64,000 bases of DNA, from positions 1 to 64,000 of the forward strand of contig JAIBEO010000080.1 in NCBI GenBank assembly GCA_019459185.1, given 5' to 3'. The stretch's first letter is position 1. Every line of letters starts with the position of its first letter. Origin of the DNA: Rhizobium sp. (GTDB taxonomy: Bacteria > Pseudomonadota > Gammaproteobacteria > Xanthomonadales > Xanthomonadaceae). Below, piece after piece: positions 35,775-44,928 of this stretch. The notes under the pieces were generated by a model. The model worked only from the letters and a program-made list of their open reading frames with translations, searched no databases and was not told where the DNA came from. The position numbers and the translations under genes are program-made.

Positions 35775-36371
35775 ATGGCGATGGGTGCGCAGGACCAGGG
35801 GATCGCCAACGTGCAAACTTCTTCCTCCATGGCGGAGGAGCGCCTGAAGGCCGTCATTGACGGCCTCGACGCCATGGACGACGCCAGTGCTATAGCAGCG
35901 CTGGAGGCCGTTCTGCGCGACGCCCCTGGATTGGCCGGAGCCCATCAGTTGATGGCGGCAATTCATGCCCAGATGGGTGACTTGGACGCAGCGGAGGCGG
36001 AGTTCCGAGCTGCACTGGCGCTTGATCCCGAGCTTTCGGTGGCCCGGTTCCAGCTGGGCCAGCTGTTGATCGTCAGAGGCGACCTGGACGCTGCCGTGTT
36101 GGTGCTTGAGCCCATGGCGTCAACCGCTCGGCAGTCGCCTGATGCTGACGTGCTCGGCGCCTATGCCAGCGCCTGGTTGCAAGCTGTACAAGGGGAGCTG
36201 GAGGCTGCGATCCGCGAGGTGGATCGTGGCCTGGCCGGCCCGCAGGCACTCCCGGCACTGGCAGCCGACATGCGCAAGCTCCGTCAGGTTTGGCTCGGTG
36301 CCCTGTCCGAGGGTGACGGCCCCAGGCCGACCGTGCCGCTCTTCCTCTCCGGCTACAACAGGCAGGGCTAG
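35775..36371 (+). CDS. TPR protein at the head of the flagellar-type cluster
   Basis: 198 residues. TPR repeats cover about residues 35-115 (AALEAVLRDAPGLAGAHQLM, GDLDAAEAEFRAALALDPEL, VARFQLGQLLIVRGDLDAAV). There is no signal peptide, so it is cytoplasmic. TPR proteins at the front of type III clusters often act as chaperones or assembly factors; that role is an inference here. The next gene follows after 5 bases. It is not part of the standard flagellar gene set. Confidence 0.65.
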   Translation: MAMGAQDQGIANVQTSSSMAEERLKAVIDGLDAMDDASAIAALEAVLRDAPGLAGAHQLMAAIHAQMGDLDAAEAEFRAALALDPELSVARFQLGQLLIVRGDLDAAVLVLEPMASTARQSPDADVLGAYASAWLQAVQGELEAAIREVDRGLAGPQALPALAADMRKLRQVWLGALSEGDGPRPTVPLFLSGYNRQG

Positions 36372-36376
36372 CCGCC

Positions 36377-36778
36377 ATGGCCGTTGATCGCCTGACCTCC
36401 ACTTCGGCCCTCATCGCGGCGGTGCGCGCGAGCGCAACCGCCAAGTCCGGCCAGTCACGGCGCGCTGCTGAGCCGGCGCCCACGGTCGGCGCGGACAAGC
36501 CAGTCAACCGGCCTGCCTCCGGTCGCCCCTCGGTTGCCGCGTTGCGCCGGGAGCTGGCCGAGCTTGTGCGCGATGCGAACATCCAGGACCCCGAGGTCGT
36601 GGATCGGCTGCGCCCACGCGTCGTCAGGTCCATTTTGCTCTGGGAGTTCGGCGCCTCCCTTCGCGAGCACCCCGAGTGGCAGCCCATGCTGGAAACCGTG
36701 GTGTCCGCGCTGGCGGCGAACGAGGGCCAGCGGGCGCAGTTCCAGCAGCTCCTGGCTGAGCTTCGGAGTCCCGGGTGA
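36377..36778 (+). CDS. hypothetical protein in the flagellar-type cluster
   Basis: 133 residues. The first 50 are a low-complexity Ala/Ser/Arg/Pro stretch (ATAKSGQSRRAAEPAPTVGA); the rest is helical and acidic (VAALRRELAELVRDANIQDP, FGASLREHPEWQPMLETVVS). A disordered N-terminus followed by a compact helical domain is the layout of a type III substrate or its chaperone, but no family is recognised. It is tightly linked to the upstream TPR gene. Confidence 0.55.
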   Translation: MAVDRLTSTSALIAAVRASATAKSGQSRRAAEPAPTVGADKPVNRPASGRPSVAALRRELAELVRDANIQDPEVVDRLRPRVVRSILLWEFGASLREHPEWQPMLETVVSALAANEGQRAQFQQLLAELRSPG

Positions 36779-36859
36779 ACCCTATCCATCCATCAATCCC
36801 GGCAACTAGCGGCCAGTTTAGCTCTGGCTGTTGTGATCGCCGTCCTGCGAAACACCCGA

Positions 36860-38002
36860 ATGACCTCTCCTGATCGCCTGCAGTCCTTCCTGCTTGCAGA
36901 CCCCGGCAACGCCGAGTTGGCCTGCGAGCTGGCGGACGCCCTGTTTGCCCAAGGTCGCTTTGACGAAGCGAGGAGGGCGCTGCTGTCGTTGCCCGAGGAG
37001 CGGCAGCTGATCCTCGCCGTACGCTTCAGGCTGGCGCGTTATGGCTTGATGCAGGGCGACTACGCCGGGGCCGAAGCCGGCTTCGCCCAGTTGACCGCGC
37101 AGGGGCACCCCGTGCCGGCGCTGTGGCATGACCTTGCCTTCGCCCAGCTGTGCCAAGGTCATCTCGCCCCGGCGCGCGCGACGCTCGCTGAAGCTGAAAG
37201 CCGGTTCGGAGCCGACTCCGCGAGGACGGTTCTGGCGGCCCGCATCGCGCTGTTCGAGCGCAACTATCCGGCCGCCGAACACGAGTTGCTGCGTGCGCTG
37301 GAGCTTGAGCCGGTCCATCCCGTGGCCATGGGGCTTCGCGCCCTGGCCAGCCTCGACAGCGGCGACCCGGATACCGCCGGTACCTTGGCGGACAACTGCC
37401 TGGCCCAGTACCCGGACCAGCATGAAGCCCTACTGGTGGCCGGAACGGTGGCGCTATGGCGGCGGGAACTTGTCCAGGCCGACACAGCCTTCGAACGAGC
37501 GCTTGGGTGGCACCCGGGGTCGGGGCGGGCGTTGTCCGGCATGGGGCAGCTGCTGCTCCTGCGCGAGCAGCTCGAAGGGGGCCGCGCCCTGCTCGAGCGC
37601 GCCGTATCGGCCATGCCCGACCACATCGGCACCTGGCACGCCCTGGCGTGGGCCCAGCTGCTTTGCGGCGACCAGCAGGCCGCGGAGCTCAGCTACCAAC
37701 GCGCCTACGACCTCGATCGCAACTTTGCCGAATCCCATGGCGGCTTGGCGCTGGTGGCGGCGCTGGATGGGCGGACTGAGGAGGCGGATGCCGCCATCCG
37801 GCGCGCCCTGCGTCTGGACCCGGCCTGCCTTACCGCCCGCTATGCCCGAAGCCTGCGCCTTCAGGACATGGGCGAAACAGCCCAGGCGGATGAATTGCTG
37901 GCCGACCTGTTCTCGCCCGGCCCGATGCCGGCGGGCATCGGCGACGTACGTGAGTTCGCGACGCGCCTTCGCGCACGACTCGGTAACCGCGCGGCCGGCT
38001 GA
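36860..38002 (+). CDS. large TPR protein in the flagellar-type cluster
   Basis: 380 residues from the ATG at 36860 (MTSPDRLQSFLLADPGNAEL); a GTG at 36833 is an alternative start. TPR-like repeats run almost end to end (GDYAGAEAGFAQLTAQGHPV, NYPAAEHELLRALELEPVHP, GRTEEADAAIRRALRLDPAC). No signal peptide or membrane helix. It directly precedes fliQ (2 bases apart), so it is co-expressed with the export gate. It may be a scaffold or secretion chaperone specific to this system; no standard flagellar counterpart is known to me. Confidence 0.65.
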   Translation: MTSPDRLQSFLLADPGNAELACELADALFAQGRFDEARRALLSLPEERQLILAVRFRLARYGLMQGDYAGAEAGFAQLTAQGHPVPALWHDLAFAQLCQGHLAPARATLAEAESRFGADSARTVLAARIALFERNYPAAEHELLRALELEPVHPVAMGLRALASLDSGDPDTAGTLADNCLAQYPDQHEALLVAGTVALWRRELVQADTAFERALGWHPGSGRALSGMGQLLLLREQLEGGRALLERAVSAMPDHIGTWHALAWAQLLCGDQQAAELSYQRAYDLDRNFAESHGGLALVAALDGRTEEADAAIRRALRLDPACLTARYARSLRLQDMGETAQADELLADLFSPGPMPAGIGDVREFATRLRARLGNRAAG

Positions 38003-38004
38003 AC

Positions 38005-38268
38005 ATGGACGCTGACACCGCCATGCGCCTGCTGTCCGAGATGCTGCTCACCGCGCTCAAGGTGTCGGCCCCGATCCTGATCGCCACGCTGGCCATCGGC
38101 CTGGCGATTTCGGTGCTGCAGGTCGTGACCCAGGTGCAGGAAATGACGCTCACCTTCGTGCCCAAAGTCATCGTGGTGGTGCTGGTCTGCGTGGTCATGG
38201 GTGGCTGGATGATGGCGGTGACCGTGGACCTGGCCAAGCGCCTGTTCGAGTTCGCGGGAACGCTCTGA
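38005..38268 (+). CDS. fliQ: flagellar export gate protein FliQ
   Basis: 87 residues, normal length. Two long membrane helices (LLTALKVSAPILIATLAIGL and VPKVIVVVLVCVVMGGWMMA) flank a VVTQVQEMTLTFVPK loop, the classic FliQ pattern. Forms the export channel with FliP and FliR. It begins a run of four export genes in the order fliQ-fliR-flhB-flhA, while fliP lies 17 kb downstream. Confidence 0.92.
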   Translation: MDADTAMRLLSEMLLTALKVSAPILIATLAIGLAISVLQVVTQVQEMTLTFVPKVIVVVLVCVVMGGWMMAVTVDLAKRLFEFAGTL

Positions 38269-38271
38269 CGC

Positions 38272-39042
38272 ATGGATGCCCTGCAAACCTTCGTGGCGCT
38301 GTTCGTGTTCGCGCTGTTGCGCTACCTGCCCGTGGTGGCGCTGCCCACCCTGTCGCCCTTGGGCTGGGCACCGCCGATGGTGCGGCTGGTGCTGCTGCTG
38401 GCGCTGTCGTGGATGACGGTGCTCGCGCTGCCGGCCTTCGAGGCGCCGCCCTACTGGCGCCTGCCCATGGGCCTGGTGTTGGCCGGCCTTGGAGAGCTGC
38501 TACTGGGGATGACCTTCGGGCTGGCACTGATGGTGCCCAACGCCGCGCTGCACTCCATGGGTTGGCTGGTGGACATGCAGGCGGGCCTGAGCGCGTCCAA
38601 CCTGCTCGATCCGGGCGGCAGCGGGGGTGCGGAGTCCCTGATGGGGCGCGCCTTGATGCTGGCGTCGGTGGTGCTCTTCTTCACGCTCGACCTGCACGTG
38701 CTCCTCTTTCGCTTCCTGCACGCCAGTGCCCAGTGGATGCCGCTGGGTAGGCTGGATATCCGGCTTGATCCGACCGGCTTCTTTGGCCTGCTCGGCGGGA
38801 CGTTCCTGATGAGCGTGATGGTCGTTGCGCCAGTCATCCTTGGCCTGTTCTGCATGGACGTCGGGGTCGCGTATGCAACGCGCTCCATGCCACAGGCCAA
38901 CGTGTTCTTCCTTGCCCTGCCGTTCAAGGTGGCGGCCGGCCTGGGCCTGCTGGCGCTCTCGCTCTGGTTCGCCGCGGAGCTGATCGGGCGCTTGTACCGC
39001 GATGCATTGCTTCGCCTCCCAACGGTCATGGGGGCCGGCTGA
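38272..39042 (+). CDS. fliR: flagellar export gate protein FliR
   Basis: 256 residues with about six membrane helices. The family feature GWLVDMQAGLSASNLLDPGG is present and the C-terminal part (VFFLALPFKVAAGLGLLALS) matches FliR. It overlaps flhB by one base (TGATG). FliR caps the FliP-FliQ channel and contacts FlhB. Confidence 0.92.
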   Translation: MDALQTFVALFVFALLRYLPVVALPTLSPLGWAPPMVRLVLLLALSWMTVLALPAFEAPPYWRLPMGLVLAGLGELLLGMTFGLALMVPNAALHSMGWLVDMQAGLSASNLLDPGGSGGAESLMGRALMLASVVLFFTLDLHVLLFRFLHASAQWMPLGRLDIRLDPTGFFGLLGGTFLMSVMVVAPVILGLFCMDVGVAYATRSMPQANVFFLALPFKVAAGLGLLALSLWFAAELIGRLYRDALLRLPTVMGAG

Positions 39043-40112
39043 TGTCGTCCGAAGACCAGGACAAGACTGAACAGCCCACTCCCTTCCGCCTCGACGAGGC
39101 CAGGAAGCGGGGCGAGGTCGCCAAGAGCCCGGAAGTCGTGGGCGTGGCATTGATGGTCGCGTTCGCGGCGGCGGTGACCATCGGCGCCGGTGGCATCGCG
39201 GCCGCCGCGGCCGATGCGGTTCGTTCCACGATCCAGCTCGCCGGCACCCGGCCTGTCATTTCCAACGGCCTGCTGGCCTGGCTTGGGGAGACCTGGGCGC
39301 CGCTGGGGCAGGCGCTCACGCCGGTGGCGTTGGCCTTGGTGGTGGTGGCCGTGGCAGGCAATGCCCTGCAGACCGGCCCTATCTTCTCCAGCCACCCCGT
39401 GACGCCGGACTTCAAGCGAATGAACCCGGCCAACGCGTTCAAGCGGGTCTTTTCGCTGCGCAGCGTCTGGGAGCTGGGCAAGATGGGCCTGAAGTTCGGG
39501 CTGCTGGCTGCCGTCTGCGCGTTCGTAGCCATAGGTGCCCTGGACCTGGTGGCCGCCGCCGCGCTGGGCTTGCCCTCCCGGCTTGGCCAGGCGCTCCAGG
39601 GGGCCTTCGTGGCCACCTCAACCTACGTGCTTGGCGTGCTGGCGCTCATCGCCGTGCTCGACTGGCTGTTTGTGCGCCGCGACTTCATGCGCCGGATGCG
39701 CATGAGCCGCCGCGAACTGCGTGATGAGCACAAGCGCCGCGATGGTGACCCGGAAGTCAAAGGCCGGCAGAAGCGGCTCATCCGCGAGTTGCTGAAGAAG
39801 ACGCGCGCCGTGCCGCGCGTGGGAGATGCCGATGTCGTCCTGCTGAACCCCACCCACATTGCGGTGGCCCTGCAGTACCGCCCCAAGACCATGCGGGCGC
39901 CGGTGGTTCTGGCCAAGGGTGCGGGCTACCTGGCCGAGCGAATCCGGGCGGTCGCGGTGCGCAAAGGGGTGCCCATGCAGCGGTCACCTGAACTGGCGCG
40001 GGCCTTGTACCGCGACTGCGAGATCGACGCGCCGGTGCCTGAGTCGCTCTACGGGCAAATCGCACCGATCTATCGCCGGCTGCTGGCCCTCAAGGAGGGG
40101 CGGGCGGCGTGA
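39042..40112 (+). CDS. flhB: flagellar export switch protein FlhB
   Basis: 356 residues. The N-terminus EDQDKTEQPTPFRLDEARKR is diagnostic, followed by four membrane helices. The cytoplasmic domain has the autocleavage motif NPTH in VVLLNPTHIAVALQY, so substrate-specificity switching should work. The switch normally changes export from hook to filament proteins, yet no filament gene is present in this cluster. Overlaps fliR and flhA. Confidence 0.95.
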   Translation: MSSEDQDKTEQPTPFRLDEARKRGEVAKSPEVVGVALMVAFAAAVTIGAGGIAAAAADAVRSTIQLAGTRPVISNGLLAWLGETWAPLGQALTPVALALVVVAVAGNALQTGPIFSSHPVTPDFKRMNPANAFKRVFSLRSVWELGKMGLKFGLLAAVCAFVAIGALDLVAAAALGLPSRLGQALQGAFVATSTYVLGVLALIAVLDWLFVRRDFMRRMRMSRRELRDEHKRRDGDPEVKGRQKRLIRELLKKTRAVPRVGDADVVLLNPTHIAVALQYRPKTMRAPVVLAKGAGYLAERIRAVAVRKGVPMQRSPELARALYRDCEIDAPVPESLYGQIAPIYRRLLALKEGRAA

Positions 40113-42202
40113 AGCAGCTGCTGGCGCAAATGTGGGCGGGGAAGCGCGATCTGGTCCTGGTGGGCCTGGTGGTCGGCATCCTCATCCTGCTTTTTCTGCC
40201 GATCCCGTCGCAGCTCTTGGACCTGCTGCTGGTGATCAACATCAGTACGGCGCTGCTGATCCTGCTGGTCACGTTCTTCACCGAAACTCCGCTCAAATTC
40301 TCCACGTTCCCGACGATTTTGCTTTTGGTGACGATGTTCCGGCTGGCGCTGAACGTCTCCGCCACCCGGCTTATCCTCGAGGGCACCGATGCCGGCCGCG
40401 TCATCAACGCCATTGGCGAATTCGTCATCGGCGGAAACTACGTGGTCGGCATCGTGGTGTTCCTCATCCTGGTGGTGGTCCAGTACGTCGTCGTCACCAA
40501 TGGTGCGCAACGCGTCGCCGAGGTGGCCGCACGCTTCACCCTCGATTCGATGCCAGGCAAGCAGATGGCCATCGACGCCGATATGAACATGGGCCTGATC
40601 GACGAGCACGAAGCCCGTCGACGCCGTGCGCTCATCGAGCGGGAGGCGAACTTCTACGGCTCGATGGACGGCGCGACCAAGTTCGTCAAGGGCGACGCCA
40701 TCGCCGGCATCATCATCATCCTGATCAATATCGTCGGTGGACTTGCCATCGGCATTGTCCAGCTGGGAATGCCCTGGGCCGAAGCCGTCCAGCGCTTCAC
40801 CCTGCTCACCGTCGGTGATGGCATCGTCACCCAGATCCCGTCGCTGGTGATTGCTGTCGCCACGGGCATCATCATTACGCGTACCGCGGCCGATGGGCAG
40901 CTTGGTGCGGAGATTCCGCGGCAGGTGCTGGCCAACCCCCGGGCCCTGGTCATCGTCGGCATCGCGCTGCTGGCCATCCTGCTGCTGCCGGGGTTCCCGA
41001 AGCTTCCCGTGCTGGCGGTGCTGGCGGCTTTGGGCGCGCTGATCTACTACACCTCCCGTGCCGCGAGACAGGCCGAGGCCCCCGTGTCCGAGGGCGGCGT
41101 GGACTCCCCCGCCGATAGCCGGGCCGGCGGCGCCGTGGCCGCCACAGGCGGGAAGGACGCTGACGACCTGCAGCAAGTGATGCGCATCGAGCCCATCGAA
41201 ATCCGGCTGGGCAGTGCACTGACGCAAGCGCTGTTGGGCCCGGAGGGCGACCTGGCGGACCGTATCGCCCACCTCAGGCGCCAGCTGGCCCAGGACCTCG
41301 GCTACATCCTGCCCAAGGTCCATACCGGAGCACGCGCTGAGCTCGGTGCCGAAGCCTACGAGATCCTGGTGCAGGGCAGTCGTGTCGGGCAGGGCGAGCT
41401 GAAGATGGACCGCATCCTGGCCATCAACCCGGGCGGAAACCGCCAGCGCCTGGACGGCCAGGAGACGCGGGACCCGGCCTACGGACTGCCCGCGCAGTGG
41501 ATCGCCAAGGAGTCACGCCAGTTTGCCCGCGGCGCCGGCTACACCCTGGTCGACCCGGACACGGTGCTGATGACGCACCTGACCGAGGTCGGCAAGCGCC
41601 ATGCGCCGGACCTGCTGACCCGCGCCGAGACCGAACGTTTGGTCCAGAGACTCCGCGAGCAGCATGCCTCGCTGATCGATGAACTAGTGCCTGGCGTGCT
41701 GTCGTACTCCGATGTCCAGAAGGTGCTCCAGTGCCTGCTGCGCGAGCAGGTCAGCATCCGCAATCTCGAGGCGGTCCTGGAGGTGCTGGTGGATGCCGGC
41801 AAATCCATCAAGTCGCCGGAGGACCTGGCTGAGCGGGTGCGCGAACGATTGGGGCCATCGATCTGCCAGAAGCTCAGCGACGGAAATGGCGATCTGCACG
41901 TGCTGACGCTCGGCCACGAGCTCGAACGCACCCTGCTGGCGAGCCAGCGCATTGGCGATGTTCGCGGCCCCCTGTTTGGCGACATGGGTCAGATGGACGC
42001 CTTCATGAAGAGTCTCGGCCGCCAGGCCGAGGCCATGATGGGGCGCAGCCTGCTGCCGGTGCTGCTCTGTCCTTCCCCCTTGCGGCGTCCCCTGCGTGCC
42101 CTGATCCAGCGGTCGCTGCCTTATGTCGCGGTGGTGGGTGTCAACGAGGTGCCGCCCAGCACCTTGGTCCGATCCTTTGCTTCCGTACAGACGATTTCCT
42201 GA
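40109..42202 (+). CDS. flhA: flagellar export protein FlhA
   Basis: 697 residues, full length, GTG start overlapping flhB by 4 bases. The eight-helix membrane half contains MPGKQMAIDADMNMGLIDEH (the conserved FlhA/SctV signature) and KFVKGDAIAGIIIILINIVG. The C-terminal half is the cytoplasmic ring that docks chaperone-substrate complexes (DRILAINPGG, LLTRAETERLVQRL). All parts needed for export appear intact. Confidence 0.96.
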   Translation: MKQLLAQMWAGKRDLVLVGLVVGILILLFLPIPSQLLDLLLVINISTALLILLVTFFTETPLKFSTFPTILLLVTMFRLALNVSATRLILEGTDAGRVINAIGEFVIGGNYVVGIVVFLILVVVQYVVVTNGAQRVAEVAARFTLDSMPGKQMAIDADMNMGLIDEHEARRRRALIEREANFYGSMDGATKFVKGDAIAGIIIILINIVGGLAIGIVQLGMPWAEAVQRFTLLTVGDGIVTQIPSLVIAVATGIIITRTAADGQLGAEIPRQVLANPRALVIVGIALLAILLLPGFPKLPVLAVLAALGALIYYTSRAARQAEAPVSEGGVDSPADSRAGGAVAATGGKDADDLQQVMRIEPIEIRLGSALTQALLGPEGDLADRIAHLRRQLAQDLGYILPKVHTGARAELGAEAYEILVQGSRVGQGELKMDRILAINPGGNRQRLDGQETRDPAYGLPAQWIAKESRQFARGAGYTLVDPDTVLMTHLTEVGKRHAPDLLTRAETERLVQRLREQHASLIDELVPGVLSYSDVQKVLQCLLREQVSIRNLEAVLEVLVDAGKSIKSPEDLAERVRERLGPSICQKLSDGNGDLHVLTLGHELERTLLASQRIGDVRGPLFGDMGQMDAFMKSLGRQAEAMMGRSLLPVLLCPSPLRRPLRALIQRSLPYVAVVGVNEVPPSTLVRSFASVQTIS

Positions 42203-42211
42203 GGACCTGCC

Positions 42212-42883
42212 GTGTCCAACACCATTGACGCCATCGCCCGCTCGCTGTCAGACGACGTCCGCGCCATGGGCGCGATCAGCCACAACGTCGCCAACCTCAA
42301 TACGCCGGGCTTTCGAGCCGGCCGCACGGTGGCCAGTTTCGGCCCCGCGCTCGGTGCTGAGGTTGCGTTGGACCTGGGCGACGGCCCCCTGGCGCCCAGC
42401 GGCCGCTCGCTCGACCTGGCGCTGCGCGGTCGCGGTTTTTTCCAGGTCCAGCGTGGGGAACAGCTCCTGCTCACGCGAGCCGGCAACTTCCGGCTCGACA
42501 CCGAGGGCCGTCTGGTGACGGCGTCCGGTGACCTGGTGATGGGCGAAGCCGGACCGATAGCGCTGGCCGACGAGACGGCGCGCGTGGATGGCGAGGGTCG
42601 TGTCCTGGTGGGCGAGCGTGTCCTGGATCGACTGCGGGTCGTCGACGTTGCCGCGCCCGAAAGGCTGATGGCGGCGTCTGGCGGCGCTTTCACCTACGAC
42701 GGCGGGCTGGCTGACTGGCGCGGCAGTGTGGTGCAGGGCGCCATCGAGCGCTCCAACGTGGATCCGGCGGAGGAAACGGTGCGCCTGATGGAGCTGACCC
42801 GACACGCGGAGTCGGTCCAGCGCGCGATCTCGATCTACGACAAGACCATGGAAGCCGGGATCAACCGGCTTGGTGAGAACTGA
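42212..42883 (+). CDS. flgF: flagellar proximal rod protein FlgF
   Basis: 223 residues with a GTG start and GAGGA upstream. The N-terminal rod motif ISHNVANLNTPGFRAGRTVA and the C-terminal TVRLMELTRHAESVQRAISI are the paired helices of rod proteins. Order flgF-flgG is standard. Slightly shorter than typical FlgF (about 250). Confidence 0.85.
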   Translation: MSNTIDAIARSLSDDVRAMGAISHNVANLNTPGFRAGRTVASFGPALGAEVALDLGDGPLAPSGRSLDLALRGRGFFQVQRGEQLLLTRAGNFRLDTEGRLVTASGDLVMGEAGPIALADETARVDGEGRVLVGERVLDRLRVVDVAAPERLMAASGGAFTYDGGLADWRGSVVQGAIERSNVDPAEETVRLMELTRHAESVQRAISIYDKTMEAGINRLGEN

Positions 42884-42894
42884 GGACCTGACCA

Positions 42895-43650
42895 GTGATT
42901 GATGCCCTTTACATCTCGGCCACCGGACTGCGCAGCCAGCAGGAACAGATCGACGTGATCTCCAACAACGTCGCCAACATGCAGACCCCCGGCTTCAAGC
43001 GCGGACGCGTCAATTTCGCCGAAGTGGCCGCGCTGGTGGCCGCGGATGGATCGACGGCTTCCCACGGGGGAGGCGCCGAGGTTCTGTCTACCTCCACCTT
43101 GTTTGCGGCCGGTGAGCTTCGCCCCACGGGTAACCCCCTCGACCTTGCGATCGAAGGTGCCGGCTTCTTTGAGCTCGAGACCGAAGAAGGTGGACGGGTC
43201 TATACCCGGGCGGGTCAGTTCCGGGTCGACCAGGATGGCTACCTGGTTTCGGTCAATGGCATGAAGTTGGCGCAGGGCCTGCAGATACCACCCGATGCGG
43301 CGGACCTGCGCATCGACCGGGCGGGGGAGATCACCGCACGCCTGGGCGATGAGACCGAGCGCAGCATCATCGGCCGCCTGGAGCTGGCGACGTTCGTGGC
43401 GCCCGACGCGCTGGATTCGCTGGGCGACAACGTCTTCGCGGCCAACGGGCGTTCTGGTGAAGCATCGATTTCCGTGGCCGGGGAAACGGGCTTCGGGCGC
43501 CTGCAGCAGGGATACCTGGAGATGGCCAACGTCGATCTGATCGACGAGATGAGCAGCCTGGTAATGGCGCAGCGCGCCTACCAGCTGAACGCCCGTGTGC
43601 TTCAGGCGGCCGACCAGGTCCTTGAGACCATCAACAACCTGCGCCGATGA
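42895..43650 (+). CDS. flgG: flagellar distal rod protein FlgG
   Basis: 251 residues, GTG start. LYISATGLRSQQEQIDVISN and NNVANMQTPGFKRGR at the N-terminus and VDLIDEMSSLVMAQRAYQLN at the C-terminus are canonical for FlgG. It forms the distal rod that passes through the P and L rings. Overlaps flgA by 4 bases. Confidence 0.92.
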   Translation: MIDALYISATGLRSQQEQIDVISNNVANMQTPGFKRGRVNFAEVAALVAADGSTASHGGGAEVLSTSTLFAAGELRPTGNPLDLAIEGAGFFELETEEGGRVYTRAGQFRVDQDGYLVSVNGMKLAQGLQIPPDAADLRIDRAGEITARLGDETERSIIGRLELATFVAPDALDSLGDNVFAANGRSGEASISVAGETGFGRLQQGYLEMANVDLIDEMSSLVMAQRAYQLNARVLQAADQVLETINNLRR

Positions 43651-44351
43651 TGTTTCCCAGGCTGCTGATCATCCTGTTGGCGCTGGGCGTGCCATGCGCG
43701 GCGGCCGGTGACGGCCAGCGCGTGCCGTTCGACGCCGTCAGCACGCGGGTCATCGAGCATCTGCGTGCGCTCTCGGCCGACCTGCCTGGCGAGCTGGAAC
43801 TGACGGTGCTCAGCCGGGGTGAATCCGTGGCCATCCCAGAGGGACGGCATGAGCTGCGAATCGCCGGGACCTCCGGCCGGTGGCCGCGGCCCCGCGTGGC
43901 CGTCAGCGTCGAGCATCGGGTCGACGAAAAGGCGGTGCGCAATCAGGTGGTGTGGGTCGCGGCTCACTGGTGGATGCAGGCCGACGTCCATGCGGATGGT
44001 GCGGCCCAAGGGACGCCGACGGCTGCGCTGCGCTTTCGGCGCGAGCGCGTGGATCTTGCGCCCTACGGCCCGGCCACTGAGGCCTCGCAGCTCCCGGGCG
44101 GTCAGCGCTTGCGTCGGCCAGTGCGGGCGGGCCGGCCCGTGCTCGCTTCCGACTTCGAGCCCTTGCCGGACGTCCTGGCCGGCGCCGAGCTGCAGGTCGA
44201 AGTCGCCCGTGGCGCAGTCCGCTTGAGCACGGTCGGGCGCGCGATGAGCGATGGCTCGATTGGCGACGTCATTCCAGTGTCCCTCGGGAAGTCGCGCCCC
44301 CCGGTGGATTCCATGATCCTCTCTTCCAAGGCGGTGCGTGTTGAAGATTGA
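43647..44351 (+). CDS. flgA: flagellar P-ring chaperone FlgA
   Basis: 234 residues, with signal peptide MMFPRLLIILLALGVPCAAA. The C-terminal SAF-like part has RLRRPVRAGRPVLASDFEPL and VRLSTVGRAMSDGSIGDVIP, as in FlgA. It helps FlgI assemble around the rod in the periplasm. It is placed between flgG and flgH, inside the same transcript. Confidence 0.85.
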   Translation: MMFPRLLIILLALGVPCAAAGDGQRVPFDAVSTRVIEHLRALSADLPGELELTVLSRGESVAIPEGRHELRIAGTSGRWPRPRVAVSVEHRVDEKAVRNQVVWVAAHWWMQADVHADGAAQGTPTAALRFRRERVDLAPYGPATEASQLPGGQRLRRPVRAGRPVLASDFEPLPDVLAGAELQVEVARGAVRLSTVGRAMSDGSIGDVIPVSLGKSRPPVDSMILSSKAVRVED

Positions 44352-44928
44352 ACTTCACAAGCTGGCGGCCTGGCTCACCCTCGCGGTAGCGGCGTTGGCG
44401 CATGCCCAGGCCCAGGAAAGCCTGATTGATCCCGACAGCTTTCGCGGTCCGGCGGCCGATCGGCGCGCCTACCGGGTGGGTGACCTGCTTACCGTGCACG
44501 TGCTGGAGGCAACCAGGGCGCGCTCGGGGGCGGCCACTGATGCCTCCAGCGATACGGGACTGCGGATCGGCGTGAATTCGCCCTCCACAGACTACGACGC
44601 CTCTTTGGGCCTGTCGGGCGGCAGCGCAGGCGGCGCCGAGACGTCGCGCGTGGGCGAACTTCGGGCCCAGATCTCGGTGCGTGTGACGGGCATCAGGTCC
44701 GGGGGCTTGCTGGAGGTTGCGGGTGAGCAGTCGCTGGTCGTCAATGGCGAGCGGCAGCAGATCGCCATTCGTGGCCTGGTCAGGGCCGATGACGTCTCGG
44801 CGGCCAATACCGTCTGGTCGCACCGCATTGCCGACGCGCAGGTCGAACTGACCGGCATCGGCACGGTCAGCGAGTCGCAGCGCCAGAGCGTGGTGTACCG
44901 GGTGATGAAATGGATGCGGCTGCTGTGA
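44338..44928 (+). CDS. flgH: flagellar L-ring protein FlgH, lacking the lipoprotein cysteine
   Basis: 196 residues. GTG start at 44338 overlapping flgA by 14 bases. The family features YRVGDLLTVHVLEATRARSG, VTGIRSGGLLEVAGEQSLVV and VYRVMKWMRLL are present. FlgH is normally a lipoprotein; here the signal sequence (LTLAVAALAHAQAQ) has no Cys and looks like a signal peptidase I substrate. The protein may still form a ring but would not be lipid-anchored. Confidence 0.88.
   Translation: MLKIELHKLAAWLTLAVAALAHAQAQESLIDPDSFRGPAADRRAYRVGDLLTVHVLEATRARSGAATDASSDTGLRIGVNSPSTDYDASLGLSGGSAGGAETSRVGELRAQISVRVTGIRSGGLLEVAGEQSLVVNGERQQIAIRGLVRADDVSAANTVWSHRIADAQVELTGIGTVSESQRQSVVYRVMKWMRLL

Noticed and set aside
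40070..41323. 417-residue minus-strand frame opposite flhA
   Set aside because: Composition is His/Gln/Asp-rich (antisense of a hydrophobic gene), and flhA on the other strand has full family signatures.
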